Below, one piece after another: positions 8,760-16,860 of a stretch of DNA of 64,000 nt. The stretch spans positions 35,190 through 99,189 of the forward strand of contig DWXF01000011.1 of the NCBI GenBank assembly GCA_019119335.1, read 5' to 3'. The stretch is from Candidatus Flavonifractor merdavium. Lineage in GTDB: Bacteria; Bacillota; Clostridia; Oscillospirales; Oscillospiraceae. Position 1 is the stretch's first letter. Each line of letters opens with the position of its first letter. The notes under the pieces were generated by a model. The model searched no databases and was not told the origin of the DNA. It saw only the letters and a list, made by a program, of their open reading frames with translations. A program made the translations under genes and the position numbers.

Positions 8760-9422
8760 TTATAAAAGCGTCAGACCGTTGATATCCAGCTTAAAGGTGA
8801 GCTTGAGGTACTCCGCCGCCCGGCGGCACAGCAGCATCCGCTCCAGGAAGATCTCGAAGTAGTCCATCACGGCGCAGAACTCGGTGTTGATGGACAGGGA
8901 GAGGGTGATGGTGCGTTGCTCCGGGTCCAGGGTCAGTTCGGACCGCTCGGCGGCGTAATTCACCCGGTCGTGGATGTCAAAGCTCTTGTGGTCCTTATTG
9001 CGCACCCGGCTGCGGCGCACATCGGTTTTGTCAGCCAGGATCAGGGCGGCGGCCACCGGATTGACAGGGAAGGCGGTGGGGTCATCGTGATGGCCGATGG
9101 CGGTGATGACAGCGGCCACATCCGCCGGGGGCATGCCCATCTTGTCCAGAATCCGGAAGGCCATCACCGCGCCGGTCTCGGCGTGGTCGTGCCGGTTGAC
9201 CACGTTGCCGATGTCGTGCATGAATGCGGCAATGCGGGAGAGCTCCTGCTCCTGCTGGCTGTACCCCAGCTCGCTGAGGATATGGGCGGCCAGGTGGGCG
9301 CAGCGGGTGACGTGGGCGAAGCTGTGTTCGGTGAAGCCCAGAGCGGACAGGGACTGGTCGGCCTGCGTGATGTAGGTGCGGATCTCCTCCGACTGGCGCA
9401 CCATGTCATAGGTAATGTGCAA
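8760..9422 (-). CDS. HD-domain phosphohydrolase
   Basis: A 220-residue cytoplasmic protein with a canonical metal-dependent HD domain: an early His (about residue 40, in THVTRCAHLA-like context), the HD pair in AFMHDIGN, a GHHDD segment and a distal Asp in LILADKTD. The family includes nucleotidases and cyclic nucleotide or ppGpp hydrolases; the substrate cannot be told here. The start is TTG, because AAAGGAGG lies 8 bases upstream and no ATG or GTG fits. Transcribed from its own promoter, divergent from the nickel operon and convergent with the large RNA candidate. Confidence 0.85.
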   Translation of the reverse strand: MHITYDMVRQSEEIRTYITQADQSLSALGFTEHSFAHVTRCAHLAAHILSELGYSQQEQELSRIAAFMHDIGNVVNRHDHAETGAVMAFRILDKMGMPPADVAAVITAIGHHDDPTAFPVNPVAAALILADKTDVRRSRVRNKDHKSFDIHDRVNYAAERSELTLDPEQRTITLSLSINTEFCAVMDYFEIFLERMLLCRRAAEYLKLTFKLDINGLTLL

Positions 9423-9459
9423 GGAATGCCCCTCCTTTAATAGACGGTTTACAGCCTAT

Positions 9460-9488
9460 ATGATAGCCAAGCGGGCGTCATTTTGCAA
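9460..9488 (-). promoter_or_regulatory. Promoter of the HD-domain gene
   Basis: Minus strand TTGCAA, 17-bp spacer, TATCAT, 38 bp upstream of the TTG start. Confidence 0.6.
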
Positions 9489-9527
9489 CTGCTTTTCTCT
9501 TTCCGTTTTTAACGGAAAAAAGAAGAC

Positions 9528-9556
9528 TTGCCAAATTTCCGCCGAGCCCGTATAAT
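9528..9556 (+). promoter_or_regulatory. Promoter of the nickel cofactor/transport operon
   Basis: TTGCCA (9528-9533), exactly 17 bp, TATAAT (9551-9556). Expected transcript start near 9562, leaving a ~165-nt leader before larE. Confidence 0.85.
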
Positions 9557-9561
9557 AAACC

Positions 9562-9711
9562 ACGCAGCAAGAAGCTGAGTCAGGAACCCGAAGGTTCCAT
9601 TTTGCAAGTGAGGACCACCGGGCGGCAGCCCGATAAGAGAGGTACGATCCCGCGAGGAACGACGGGAATAATGCCAGAAGGCATACCAGAAGTGGTATGC
9701 CTTCTTTTTTT
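9562..9711 (+). promoter_or_regulatory. Candidate riboswitch/attenuator leader of the larE-larB-larC-nik operon
   Basis: The leader shows four successive hairpins: CAGC/GCTG (9565-9577), GGAACC-CGAA-GGTTCC (9583-9598), CGGGC-GGCA-GCCCG (9619-9632) and TCCCG/CGGGA with a 10-nt loop (9648-9667), separated by purine-rich joiners (for example GTGAGGACCACC and ATAAGAGAGGTA). It ends in a 12-bp terminator. A short alternative hairpin ATGCC-AGAA-GGCAT (9671-9684) uses part of the terminator's 5' arm, so the two exclude each other. No leader peptide with a regulatory codon run was found. I do not recognise the aptamer; it is not an obvious match to what I remember of the NiCo (czcD) consensus. From operon content, nickel or the nickel-pincer nucleotide is the plausible signal (inference). 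Confidence 0.65.
9677..9711 (+). terminator. Intrinsic terminator inside the larE leader
   Basis: A perfect 12-bp stem GAAGGCATACCA/TGGTATGCCTTC (9677-9688 with 9693-9704), GAAG loop, then seven T. It sits 17 bases before the larE start, after the promoter, so it must be read through or prevented for expression. Confidence 0.88.
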
Positions 9712-9727
9712 GCAAAGGAGCGAACGC

Positions 9728-10471
9728 ATGACACTGGAGGAATTTTTTACTCAACATCCCCGCACGGCGGTGGCCTTTTCCGGCGGCACCGACTCCGCCC
9801 TGGTGCTGTGGGCGGCGGGGCGATACGGCCGGGAGGTGCGGGCCTACTATGTGCATACCGTATTTCAGCCCGCCTTTGAGCTGGCCGACGCCAAACGGCT
9901 GGCAGAGGAACTGAATGTTCCCCTGACGGTGGTGGAGGCGGATGTGCTGGCGGTACCGGAGGCGGCGGCCAACGGACCCCGGCGGTGCTATTACTGCAAA
10001 CGGGCCCTGTTCACCACCCTGTGGCAGCGGGCCAGGGCGGATGGATATACCGTGCTGCTGGACGGTACCAACGCCTCCGACGATGCGGGAGACCGGCCGG
10101 GGATGCAGGCCCTCCGGGAGCTGGAGGTGCGTTCCCCCCTGCGGGAGTGCGGCATTACCAAGGCTGAGGTGCGGCGCATGTCCAGAGAGGCGGGGCTGTT
10201 CACCTGGGACAAGCCCGCCTATGCCTGCCTGGCCACCCGGGTGCCCACCGGAACGGCCATTACCAAGGAGGCGCTGGAAAAGGTGGAGCGGGGAGAAAAC
10301 GCCCTGTTCCGGCTGGGCTTTTCCGATTTCCGGGTGCGGCTGCTGGGAGATGCCGCCCGGCTCCAGGTTCCGGCGGACCAGATGGAAAAGGCCATAGCCC
10401 TGCGGGGCGAGATCAACCGGGCCCTGGAGGCGGATTTCTCCGCCGTCCTGCTGGACCTGGCGGGGAGGTAA
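9728..10471 (+). CDS. larE: LarE, ATP-dependent sulfur transferase of nickel-pincer cofactor synthesis
   Basis: LarE adenylates the pincer precursor mononucleotide and transfers sulfur to its carboxylates, giving the thioacid ligands of the (SCS)Ni(II) cofactor of lactate racemase-type enzymes. The 247-residue product carries the PP-loop SGGTDSA (residues 18-24), a CYYC pair (87-90) and Cys167 in YACLATR, the position comparable to the sacrificial cysteine of Lactobacillus plantarum LarE. Three cysteines of this kind are the mark of LarE homologues that bind an iron-sulfur cluster, rather than losing their own cysteine sulfur (family knowledge; assignment is inference). Start at ATG 9728 after AAAGGAG. 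First gene of the operon, 4 bases from larB. Confidence 0.93.
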   Translation: MTLEEFFTQHPRTAVAFSGGTDSALVLWAAGRYGREVRAYYVHTVFQPAFELADAKRLAEELNVPLTVVEADVLAVPEAAANGPRRCYYCKRALFTTLWQRARADGYTVLLDGTNASDDAGDRPGMQALRELEVRSPLRECGITKAEVRRMSREAGLFTWDKPAYACLATRVPTGTAITKEALEKVERGENALFRLGFSDFRVRLLGDAARLQVPADQMEKAIALRGEINRALEADFSAVLLDLAGR

Positions 10472-10475
10472 GCAC

Positions 10476-11234
10476 ATGGACAACAAGCACGATATTCTGG
10501 AGCTGCTGCGGGCGGTGAAGGCGGGGGAGACCACCCCGGAGGACGCCCTGCTGGAGCTGAAGCAGAAGCCCTTTGAGGACCTGGGCTACGCCAAGGTGGA
10601 TTTCCACCGCTCGGTACGCCAGGGGGCGGCGGAGGTGATCTACGGCGCGGGCAAGACCGCCGGACAGATCGCCGGTATTGCCGCGGCCATGGGGGAGCGG
10701 GGCTGCCGCAACATCCTGATCACCCGCATGGGGGAAGAGGCCGCCCAGGTGGTGGCCCAGTCGGTGCCCCTGGACTACCGGCCCATTCCCAAGCTGGGGA
10801 TCGCCTTCCCCGGAGAGCGGACGGAGCTGGGCCATATCGTGGTGGCCACCGGCGGAACCAGCGATATGCCGGTGGCGGAGGAGGCCGCCCTTACCGCCGA
10901 GGTGATGGGCAACAAGGTCACCCGGCTGTATGACGTGGGGGTGGCGGGACTCCACCGGCTGCTGAGCAACCTGGAACCTCTGATGAGCGCCCGGTGCGTG
11001 GTGGCCGTGGCGGGCATGGAGGGGGCCCTGGCCTCGGTGGTGGGCGGCCTGGTGGACTGCCCGGTGGTGGCGGTACCCACCAGCGTGGGCTACGGCGCCA
11101 GCTTCGGCGGCCTGTCCGCCCTGCTGGCCATGCTCAACTCCTGCGCCTCCGGGTGCAGCGTGGTCAATATCGACAACGGTTTCGGGGCTGGCTATCTGGC
11201 CAGCATGATCAATCAGATGGAGGGATTACAGTGA
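10476..11234 (+). CDS. larB: LarB, pyridinium-3,5-biscarboxylic acid mononucleotide synthase
   Basis: LarB carboxylates and hydrolyses nicotinic acid adenine dinucleotide, the first step of nickel-pincer nucleotide synthesis. The 252-residue product has the LarB N-terminal segment (RAVKAGETTPEDALLEL, then KVDFHRSVRQG) and the C-terminal PurE-like AIR-carboxylase fold: VVATGGTSDMPVAEEA, LYDVGVAGLHRLL and PTSVGYGASFGG. It begins 4 bases after the larE stop and its stop overlaps the larC start (GTGA), so translation is coupled. Confidence 0.95.
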   Translation: MDNKHDILELLRAVKAGETTPEDALLELKQKPFEDLGYAKVDFHRSVRQGAAEVIYGAGKTAGQIAGIAAAMGERGCRNILITRMGEEAAQVVAQSVPLDYRPIPKLGIAFPGERTELGHIVVATGGTSDMPVAEEAALTAEVMGNKVTRLYDVGVAGLHRLLSNLEPLMSARCVVAVAGMEGALASVVGGLVDCPVVAVPTSVGYGASFGGLSALLAMLNSCASGCSVVNIDNGFGAGYLASMINQMEGLQ

Positions 11235-12490
11235 AAACACTTTATATTGAGTGTCATATGGGGGCGGCGGGGGATATGCTCATGTCCGCCCTGTACGAGC
11301 TTTTGGAGGACAAGGAGGGCTTCCTCAAAACCATGAACGGCCTGGGCCTGCCCGGCGTCCATGTGGAGGCGGAGCCGGGTGTCTCCGGCGGCATCGCGGG
11401 TACCCATATGAAGGTCACCGTCCACGGCCAGGAAGAGCTGGAGCACGACCACGACCACCATGAGCATCATCACCACGACCACGATCACGACCATGAGCAC
11501 CATCATCATGACCATGATCACGACCATGAGCACCACCACCATCACCACGCCACCCCCGGCCACATTGCGGAGATCATTGATGCGCTGAGCCTGCCGGAGG
11601 AGGTAAAGGCCAACGCCCGCGCCGTGTATGACGCCATTGCCCAGGCGGAGGCCAAGGCTCACGGCTGCCCGGTGGGAGACGTCCACTACCATGAGGTGGG
11701 GGCTCTGGACGCGGTGGCCGACGTTACCGGCGTGTGCTACGCCATCTATCTGCTGAAGCCCGACCGGGTGGTGGTCTCTCCCATCCATGTGGGCAGCGGT
11801 ACCGTGAAGTGCGCCCACGGCATCATGCCGGTACCCGCTCCCGCTACCGCCAATCTGCTCGCCGGCGTGCCGGTGTACGGCGGGGAGGTGATGGGGGAGC
11901 TGTGTACCCCCACCGGCGCGGCGCTCCTCACCCACTTTGCCCAGTCCTTCGGGCCCATGCCCCCTATGACTGGCGGCGAGGTGGGCTGCGGCGTGGGCAC
12001 CAAGGTCTTTGCTGGCCGGGCCAACTGCGTCCGGGCCTTCCTGGGGGAGGACGCCCAGAGCGCCAACGGTTCCATCACCGAGCTGGTGTGCAACATCGAC
12101 GACATGACCCCCGAGACCCTGGCCTTTGCCGCTGCCCGGCTGCTGGAGCTGGGCGCGCTGGACGTGTATACCGTCCCTGGTACCATGAAGAAGGGCCGCC
12201 CCGGCCACGTGCTCACCGTGCTGTGCGAGGAGGAGCAGGAGGGAAAGCTGGCCCGGGCGGTGCTGGAGCAGACCACCACCATCGGCCTGCGGGTCCGCCG
12301 GTGCGGCAAATATTTCCTCACCCCTGGCTCCAGAACCGCGGAGACCCCCTGGGGGCCGGTTCAGGTCAAGACCGCCCAGGGCTTCGGCATCAGCAAGGCC
12401 ACCCCGGAGTACGAGTCGGCGGCTGCCCTGGCCCGGGCCAACGGTCTGCCCATTCAGACCGTGCTGCATGAAGCAGCCAAACGGCTGTAA
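11231..12490 (+). CDS. larC: LarC, nickel insertion protein, unsplit, with His-rich loop
   Basis: LarC is a CTP-dependent cyclometallase that inserts nickel into the dithio pincer nucleotide. The 419-residue product starts at a GTG inside the larB stop and carries the family N-terminus (YIECHMGAAGDMLMSAL). Residues about 72-106 are almost entirely His and Asp, with a few Glu, in a low-complexity loop that must bind Ni(II) or similar ions. In L. plantarum the gene is divided into larC1/larC2 by programmed frameshifting; here it is one continuous frame. The C-terminal half holds the LVCNIDDMTPE and GRPGHVLTVL blocks. Confidence 0.95.
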   Translation: MKTLYIECHMGAAGDMLMSALYELLEDKEGFLKTMNGLGLPGVHVEAEPGVSGGIAGTHMKVTVHGQEELEHDHDHHEHHHHDHDHDHEHHHHDHDHDHEHHHHHHATPGHIAEIIDALSLPEEVKANARAVYDAIAQAEAKAHGCPVGDVHYHEVGALDAVADVTGVCYAIYLLKPDRVVVSPIHVGSGTVKCAHGIMPVPAPATANLLAGVPVYGGEVMGELCTPTGAALLTHFAQSFGPMPPMTGGEVGCGVGTKVFAGRANCVRAFLGEDAQSANGSITELVCNIDDMTPETLAFAAARLLELGALDVYTVPGTMKKGRPGHVLTVLCEEEQEGKLARAVLEQTTTIGLRVRRCGKYFLTPGSRTAETPWGPVQVKTAQGFGISKATPEYESAAALARANGLPIQTVLHEAAKRL

Positions 12491-12502
12491 GGGGGCGTAT
12501 CC

Positions 12503-14074
12503 ATGAAACGTATTCTATCCCTGACTCTTTCCGCCCTGCTGACCCTGGGCCTGCTCACTGGCTGCGCCGGCGACCCCGCCCCCACGCCCACCGCCGCAGC
12601 CGGCGACAAGGACAGTGTGGTGATCGCCATGGGCACCACCTCCGAGCCGGAGGCGGGCTTTGACCCGGCCTATGGCTGGGGGGCCGGCGAGCACGTCCAT
12701 GAGCCTTTGATCCAGTCCACCCTGACGGTGACCAACACCGATCTGACCATCGGCTACGACCTGGCCACCGACGTGCAGGCCAGTGAGGACGGCCTGACCT
12801 GGACGGTTACCATCCGGGACGACGTGAAGTTTACCGACGGGGAGCCGCTGACGGCCTCCGACGTGGCCTTTACCTACAACACGGTCAAAGCTGCCAGCAT
12901 GGTGAATGATTTCACCATGCTGGACCATGCTGAGGTGGTGGACGATACCATCGTGGTATTCCACATGGTTACTCCCTTCTCCATCTGGCCCTATACCATG
13001 GCCATCGTGGGCATTGTGCCCGAGCACGCCTATGACCCGGCCACCTACGGCCAGAACCCCATCGGCTCCGGCCGCTACATGCTGAAGCAGTGGGACAAGG
13101 GCCAGCAGGTGATTCTGGAGGCCAACCCGGACTACTACGGCGAAGCCCCCAAGCTGAAGCGGGTGACCATCCTCTTTATGGAGGAGGACGCCGCCTTCCT
13201 GGCGGTGCAGGCCGGGCAGGCCGATGTGGCCTACACCTCCGCCGTCTACGCCGACCAGAGCGTGGCCGGTTATACCCTGGCCTCCTATCAGAGCGTGGAC
13301 AACCGGGGCTTCAATCTGCCGGTGATCGAGGGTACCCTCACCGGAGACGTGCTGGTGCGGCGGGCCATCAATATCGGCATCGACCGGCAGGAAATGATCG
13401 ACAACGTGCTGGGCGGCTACGGCAGCCCGGCTTACAGCGTGTGCGACGGCCTGCCCTGGTATAATCCTACCGCCCGGGTGGAGTACGACCCGGCGGAAGC
13501 TGCCGCTCTGCTGGATCAGGCGGGCTGGATCATGGGAGCCGACGGCGTCCGGGAGAAGAACGGGGTGAAGGCCCAGCTGAATCTTCTCTACCCCACCAGC
13601 GACCCGGTGCGCCAGGCCCTGTGCGCTGATTTTGCCAACCAGCTGGGGGAGCTGGGAATCTCCTGTACCACAGAGGGGGTGGGCTGGGACACCGCCTATG
13701 ACCGGGCCCTCACCGAGCCTTTGATCTGGGGTTGGGGAGCCCATACCCCCATGGAGCTGTACAACATCTACCACACCGATGGGGATACCGGCTCTGCCCG
13801 GTATTCCCCCTATGCCAATTCCACCGTGGACGCCTACATGGATGAGGCCCTCCAGTGCCCCGACCTGGAGGAGTCTTACCTCCTGTGGCAAAGGGCTCAG
13901 TGGGACGGTGAGACCGGCGTCACCCAGAACGGGGATACCCCCTGGGTGTGGCTGGTGAATGTGGATCATCTGTACTGGGTGCGGGATGGCCTCCAGGTGG
14001 CGGAGCAGAAGATCCACCCCCACGGCCACGGCTGGTCCATCGTCAACAACGTGGACCAGTGGAGCTGGAGCTGA
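12503..14074 (+). CDS. ABC transporter solute-binding lipoprotein, NikA/OppA family
   Basis: Extracytoplasmic binding protein of family 5 (523 residues). The signal peptide ends in a lipobox LLTGC with lipidation at Cys21, followed by a Thr/Pro-rich linker. The body shows the family sequence TFTYNTVKAA-like helix, the IGSGRYMLKQWDKGQQV turn and the RRAINIGIDRQEMIDNVLGGYG signature. Family 5 members bind peptides, nickel chelates or opines; its place directly behind larEBC makes nickel uptake the likely role (inference). It starts 12 bases after larC. Confidence 0.88.
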   Translation: MKRILSLTLSALLTLGLLTGCAGDPAPTPTAAAGDKDSVVIAMGTTSEPEAGFDPAYGWGAGEHVHEPLIQSTLTVTNTDLTIGYDLATDVQASEDGLTWTVTIRDDVKFTDGEPLTASDVAFTYNTVKAASMVNDFTMLDHAEVVDDTIVVFHMVTPFSIWPYTMAIVGIVPEHAYDPATYGQNPIGSGRYMLKQWDKGQQVILEANPDYYGEAPKLKRVTILFMEEDAAFLAVQAGQADVAYTSAVYADQSVAGYTLASYQSVDNRGFNLPVIEGTLTGDVLVRRAINIGIDRQEMIDNVLGGYGSPAYSVCDGLPWYNPTARVEYDPAEAAALLDQAGWIMGADGVREKNGVKAQLNLLYPTSDPVRQALCADFANQLGELGISCTTEGVGWDTAYDRALTEPLIWGWGAHTPMELYNIYHTDGDTGSARYSPYANSTVDAYMDEALQCPDLEESYLLWQRAQWDGETGVTQNGDTPWVWLVNVDHLYWVRDGLQVAEQKIHPHGHGWSIVNNVDQWSWS

Positions 14075-14102
14075 GATATCCCACCGGAAAGAAGGAATTT
14101 TC

Positions 14103-15095
14103 TTGAAGCACCGCCTGCTGTTCACGGGCAAAAAACTCATCCGCATGGTTCTGCTGCTGCTGGGGGTCAGCCTGGCGGCCTTCCTGCTCATGTCCGCCTC
14201 CCCCCTGGATCCCCTTCAGACCAACGTGGGCCAGGCGGCTTTGGGCTCCATGAGCCAGGAGCAGATCGCCAAGCTGGAGGACTACTGGGGGGTGAACGAC
14301 CCGCCGGTCCAGCGGTATCTGGGCTGGCTGGGGGACTTTGTCCGGGGGGACATGGGCACCTCGCTGCTCTACCGCCAGCCGGTGAGCCGGGTCATCAGTC
14401 AGCGGCTGCAGAATTCCCTGTGGCTCATGGCCTTTGCCTGGGTGCTCTCCGGTGTGCTGGGCCTCACCCTGGGGGTGGTGGCTGGGGCCAACCGGGGGAG
14501 GCTGGGGGACAAGGTGATCCGGGGCTACTGCCTGCTTATCTCCAGCACCCCCACCTTCTGGCTGGCTCTGGTGCTGCTCATGATCTTCGCCGTGTGGCTG
14601 GGCGTGCTGCCCATCGGCCTGTCGGTGCCCATCGGGGTGGACGCCGCCAGCGTTACCATGGGGGACCGGCTGTACCACGCCATCCTCCCCGCCCTCACCC
14701 TCAGCATCACCGGGGTGGCCAACATCGCCCTCCACACCCGGGAGAAGATGATTGACATTCTGGAGTCGGACTATGTGCTCTTTGCCCGGGCCCGGGGAGA
14801 GTCCAAAACCTCCATCGTCCTCCGCCATGGCCTGCGCAATGTGGCCCTGCCCGCCATCACCCTGCAATTCGCCTCCATCAGCGAAATTTTCGGCGGCTCG
14901 GTGCTGGTGGAGCAGGTGTTTTCCTACCCCGGCCTGGGCCAGGCCGCCGTCACCGCCGGATTGGGGGCCGACCTGCCCCTACTGCTGGGCATTACGGTGG
15001 TGAGCGCCGCCATTGTCTTTGGCGGCAACCTGATCGCCGACCTGCTGTACGGCGTGGTGGACCCCAAGATCAGAAGGGGGGCGGCCAAAGTATGA
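14103..15095 (+). CDS. ABC transporter permease, NikB/DppB type
   Basis: First membrane subunit of the importer; about six spans and the binding-protein-dependent permease EAA loop (RARGESKTSIVLRHGLRNVALP). 330 residues when started at TTG 14103, which lies after AAGAAGGA with a 6-base spacing; the first in-frame ATG (14145) would cut into the first span. It overlaps the next permease gene by 4 bases (ATGA). Confidence 0.9.
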   Translation: MKHRLLFTGKKLIRMVLLLLGVSLAAFLLMSASPLDPLQTNVGQAALGSMSQEQIAKLEDYWGVNDPPVQRYLGWLGDFVRGDMGTSLLYRQPVSRVISQRLQNSLWLMAFAWVLSGVLGLTLGVVAGANRGRLGDKVIRGYCLLISSTPTFWLALVLLMIFAVWLGVLPIGLSVPIGVDAASVTMGDRLYHAILPALTLSITGVANIALHTREKMIDILESDYVLFARARGESKTSIVLRHGLRNVALPAITLQFASISEIFGGSVLVEQVFSYPGLGQAAVTAGLGADLPLLLGITVVSAAIVFGGNLIADLLYGVVDPKIRRGAAKV

Positions 15096-15916
15096 AAGGT
15101 TTTAATCGGCGGCAGACCGCCCTCGCATTACTGCTCTTTGCGCTGGCCCTGCTGTGCGCGGTGACGGTGGCGGGGGTGGCCCTGGCCGACCAGGCCATGG
15201 TCACCGACTTTTCCCGGAAAAACCTGGCCCCCTGCGGCCAGTTCCTCTTCGGCACCGACTGGATGGGCCGGGATATGCTCTCCCGTACCCTCACCGGCCT
15301 TTCCCTCAGCATTCGTATCGGCCTGCTCACCGCCGCCGTCAGTGCGGCTATCGCCCTGCTGCTGGGGGCGGGCTCGGCCCTGCTGGGAGGTTGGGCGGAC
15401 GGCGTCATCTCCTGGGTCATCGACCTGGTGATGGGCATTCCCCATATCCTGCTGGTCATGCTTATCTCCCTGGCCTTCGGCAAGGGCTTTACCGGCGTGG
15501 TGGCGGGGGTGGCCCTCAGCCACTGGACCTCCCTGGCCCGGGTGGTGCGGGGAGAGGTGCTCCAGCTCAAGGGAGCCCCCTACATCCTGACGGCCCAGAA
15601 GCTGGGCCTGTCCCGGATGGCCGTCCTCCGGCGGCATATGCTGCCCCACCTGCTGCCCCAGTTCCTCACCGGGCTGGTGCTCCTCTTTCCCCACGCCATC
15701 CTCCACGAGGCCAGCGTCACCTTTCTGGGCTTCGGCCTGCCGCCGGAACAGCCCGCCATCGGGGTGATCCTGTCGGAGAGCATGGGTTACCTCACCACCG
15801 GCAAGTGGTGGCTGGCGGTCTTTCCCGGCCTGGCTTTGGTAGGAGTAGTGCTGCTTTTCGCCCTGCTGGGGGACCAGCTGCGCCGCCTGCTGGACCCGGC
15901 CAGCGTTCACGAATAG
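15092..15916 (+). CDS. ABC transporter permease, NikC/DppC type
   Basis: Second permease subunit, 274 residues, with the usual N-terminal span and extracytoplasmic segment (FGTDWMGRDMLSR), then the EAA loop (AQKLGLSRMAVLRRHMLPHL), which docks on the ATPases. The start overlaps the previous stop. It forms the channel with the product of the gene at 14103-15095. Confidence 0.92.
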   Translation: MKGFNRRQTALALLLFALALLCAVTVAGVALADQAMVTDFSRKNLAPCGQFLFGTDWMGRDMLSRTLTGLSLSIRIGLLTAAVSAAIALLLGAGSALLGGWADGVISWVIDLVMGIPHILLVMLISLAFGKGFTGVVAGVALSHWTSLARVVRGEVLQLKGAPYILTAQKLGLSRMAVLRRHMLPHLLPQFLTGLVLLFPHAILHEASVTFLGFGLPPEQPAIGVILSESMGYLTTGKWWLAVFPGLALVGVVLLFALLGDQLRRLLDPASVHE

Positions 15917-15927
15917 GAGGGAGCGTT

Positions 15928-16860
15928 ATGGAACCAGTGTTGGAGGTAAAGGATTTGTCCATCTCCTTTACCCAGTATCAGGGCGGTACCCGCTGCCGGG
16001 TGCTGCCGGTGATCCGCCGGCTCTCCCTCACCATCGAGGCCGGCCAGGTGGTGGCGGTGGTTGGCTCCAGCGGCTCGGGCAAGAGCCTGCTGGCCCACGG
16101 CATCCTGGGCATCCTGCCCTACAACAGCCACATGGAGGGGGAGCTCCGTTACCGGGGAGAGCCCCTCACCCCCCGCCGGGCGGAGCGGCTCCGGGGGCGG
16201 GAGATTGTGCTGGTGCCCCAGGGGGTGACCTACCTGGACCCGCTGATGAAAGTGGGGCCTCAGCTCCGTGGAGGCCGCCGGGATGTCCAGGCCAAACGGC
16301 AGAGCCGGGAAGTGCTGGCGCGCTATGGCCTGGGGCCGGAGACCGAGGAGCGCTACCCCTTTGAGCTCTCCGGCGGCATGGCCCGCCGGGTGCTTATCGC
16401 CACCGCCGCCGCCCAGTCCCCCAGGCTGCTCATTGCCGACGAGCCCACCCCCGGCCTGGACGCCCGGGCCGCCGGGCGGATTTTGGGCCACTTTCAAGAG
16501 ATCGCCCAGCAGGGGGCGGGGGTGCTCCTCATCACCCACGATCTGGAGCTGGCCCTCACCATCGCCCAAAAGGTGGCGGTATTTTACGCCGGGGAGACGG
16601 TGGAGGAGGCCGCGGCGGAGGATTTTGCCGCCGGGCGGCTCCGCCACCCCTATACCAACGCCCTGTGGAACGCCCTGCCCCAGAACGGCTTTACCCCCAT
16701 CCCCGGTTCCCAGCCCTGGCCGGGGGAGGAGGGGAGCGGCTGTCCCTTTGCGCCCCGCTGCCCCCGCCGGAGTGCCGCCTGCGCCGGGGACATCCCCTGG
16801 CGGATAGTCAACGGCGGGCAGGTGCGCTGTCTGTACCCGGAAGGAGGGGAGAAGCCATGA
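15928..16860 (+). CDS. ABC transporter ATPase, NikD/DppD type
   Basis: ATP-binding subunit (310 residues). Walker A is GSSGSGKS, the signature is LSGGMARR, Walker B is LLIADEP and the switch His is in ITHD. The C-terminal part has the oligopeptide/nickel-type cysteine motif (CPFAPRCPRRSAAC) seen in Opp/Dpp/Nik ATPases. TAGGAGG lies upstream of ATG 15928; earlier in-frame codons belong to another frame of the permease. The stop overlaps the following ATPase gene by 4 bases. Confidence 0.92.
   Translation: MEPVLEVKDLSISFTQYQGGTRCRVLPVIRRLSLTIEAGQVVAVVGSSGSGKSLLAHGILGILPYNSHMEGELRYRGEPLTPRRAERLRGREIVLVPQGVTYLDPLMKVGPQLRGGRRDVQAKRQSREVLARYGLGPETEERYPFELSGGMARRVLIATAAAQSPRLLIADEPTPGLDARAAGRILGHFQEIAQQGAGVLLITHDLELALTIAQKVAVFYAGETVEEAAAEDFAAGRLRHPYTNALWNALPQNGFTPIPGSQPWPGEEGSGCPFAPRCPRRSAACAGDIPWRIVNGGQVRCLYPEGGEKP

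Noticed and set aside
9562..9711. Calling the larE leader a known NiCo, T-box, cobalamin or SAM riboswitch
   Set aside because: None of the consensus blocks I know for these classes could be placed on it; calling it a generic candidate is safer.
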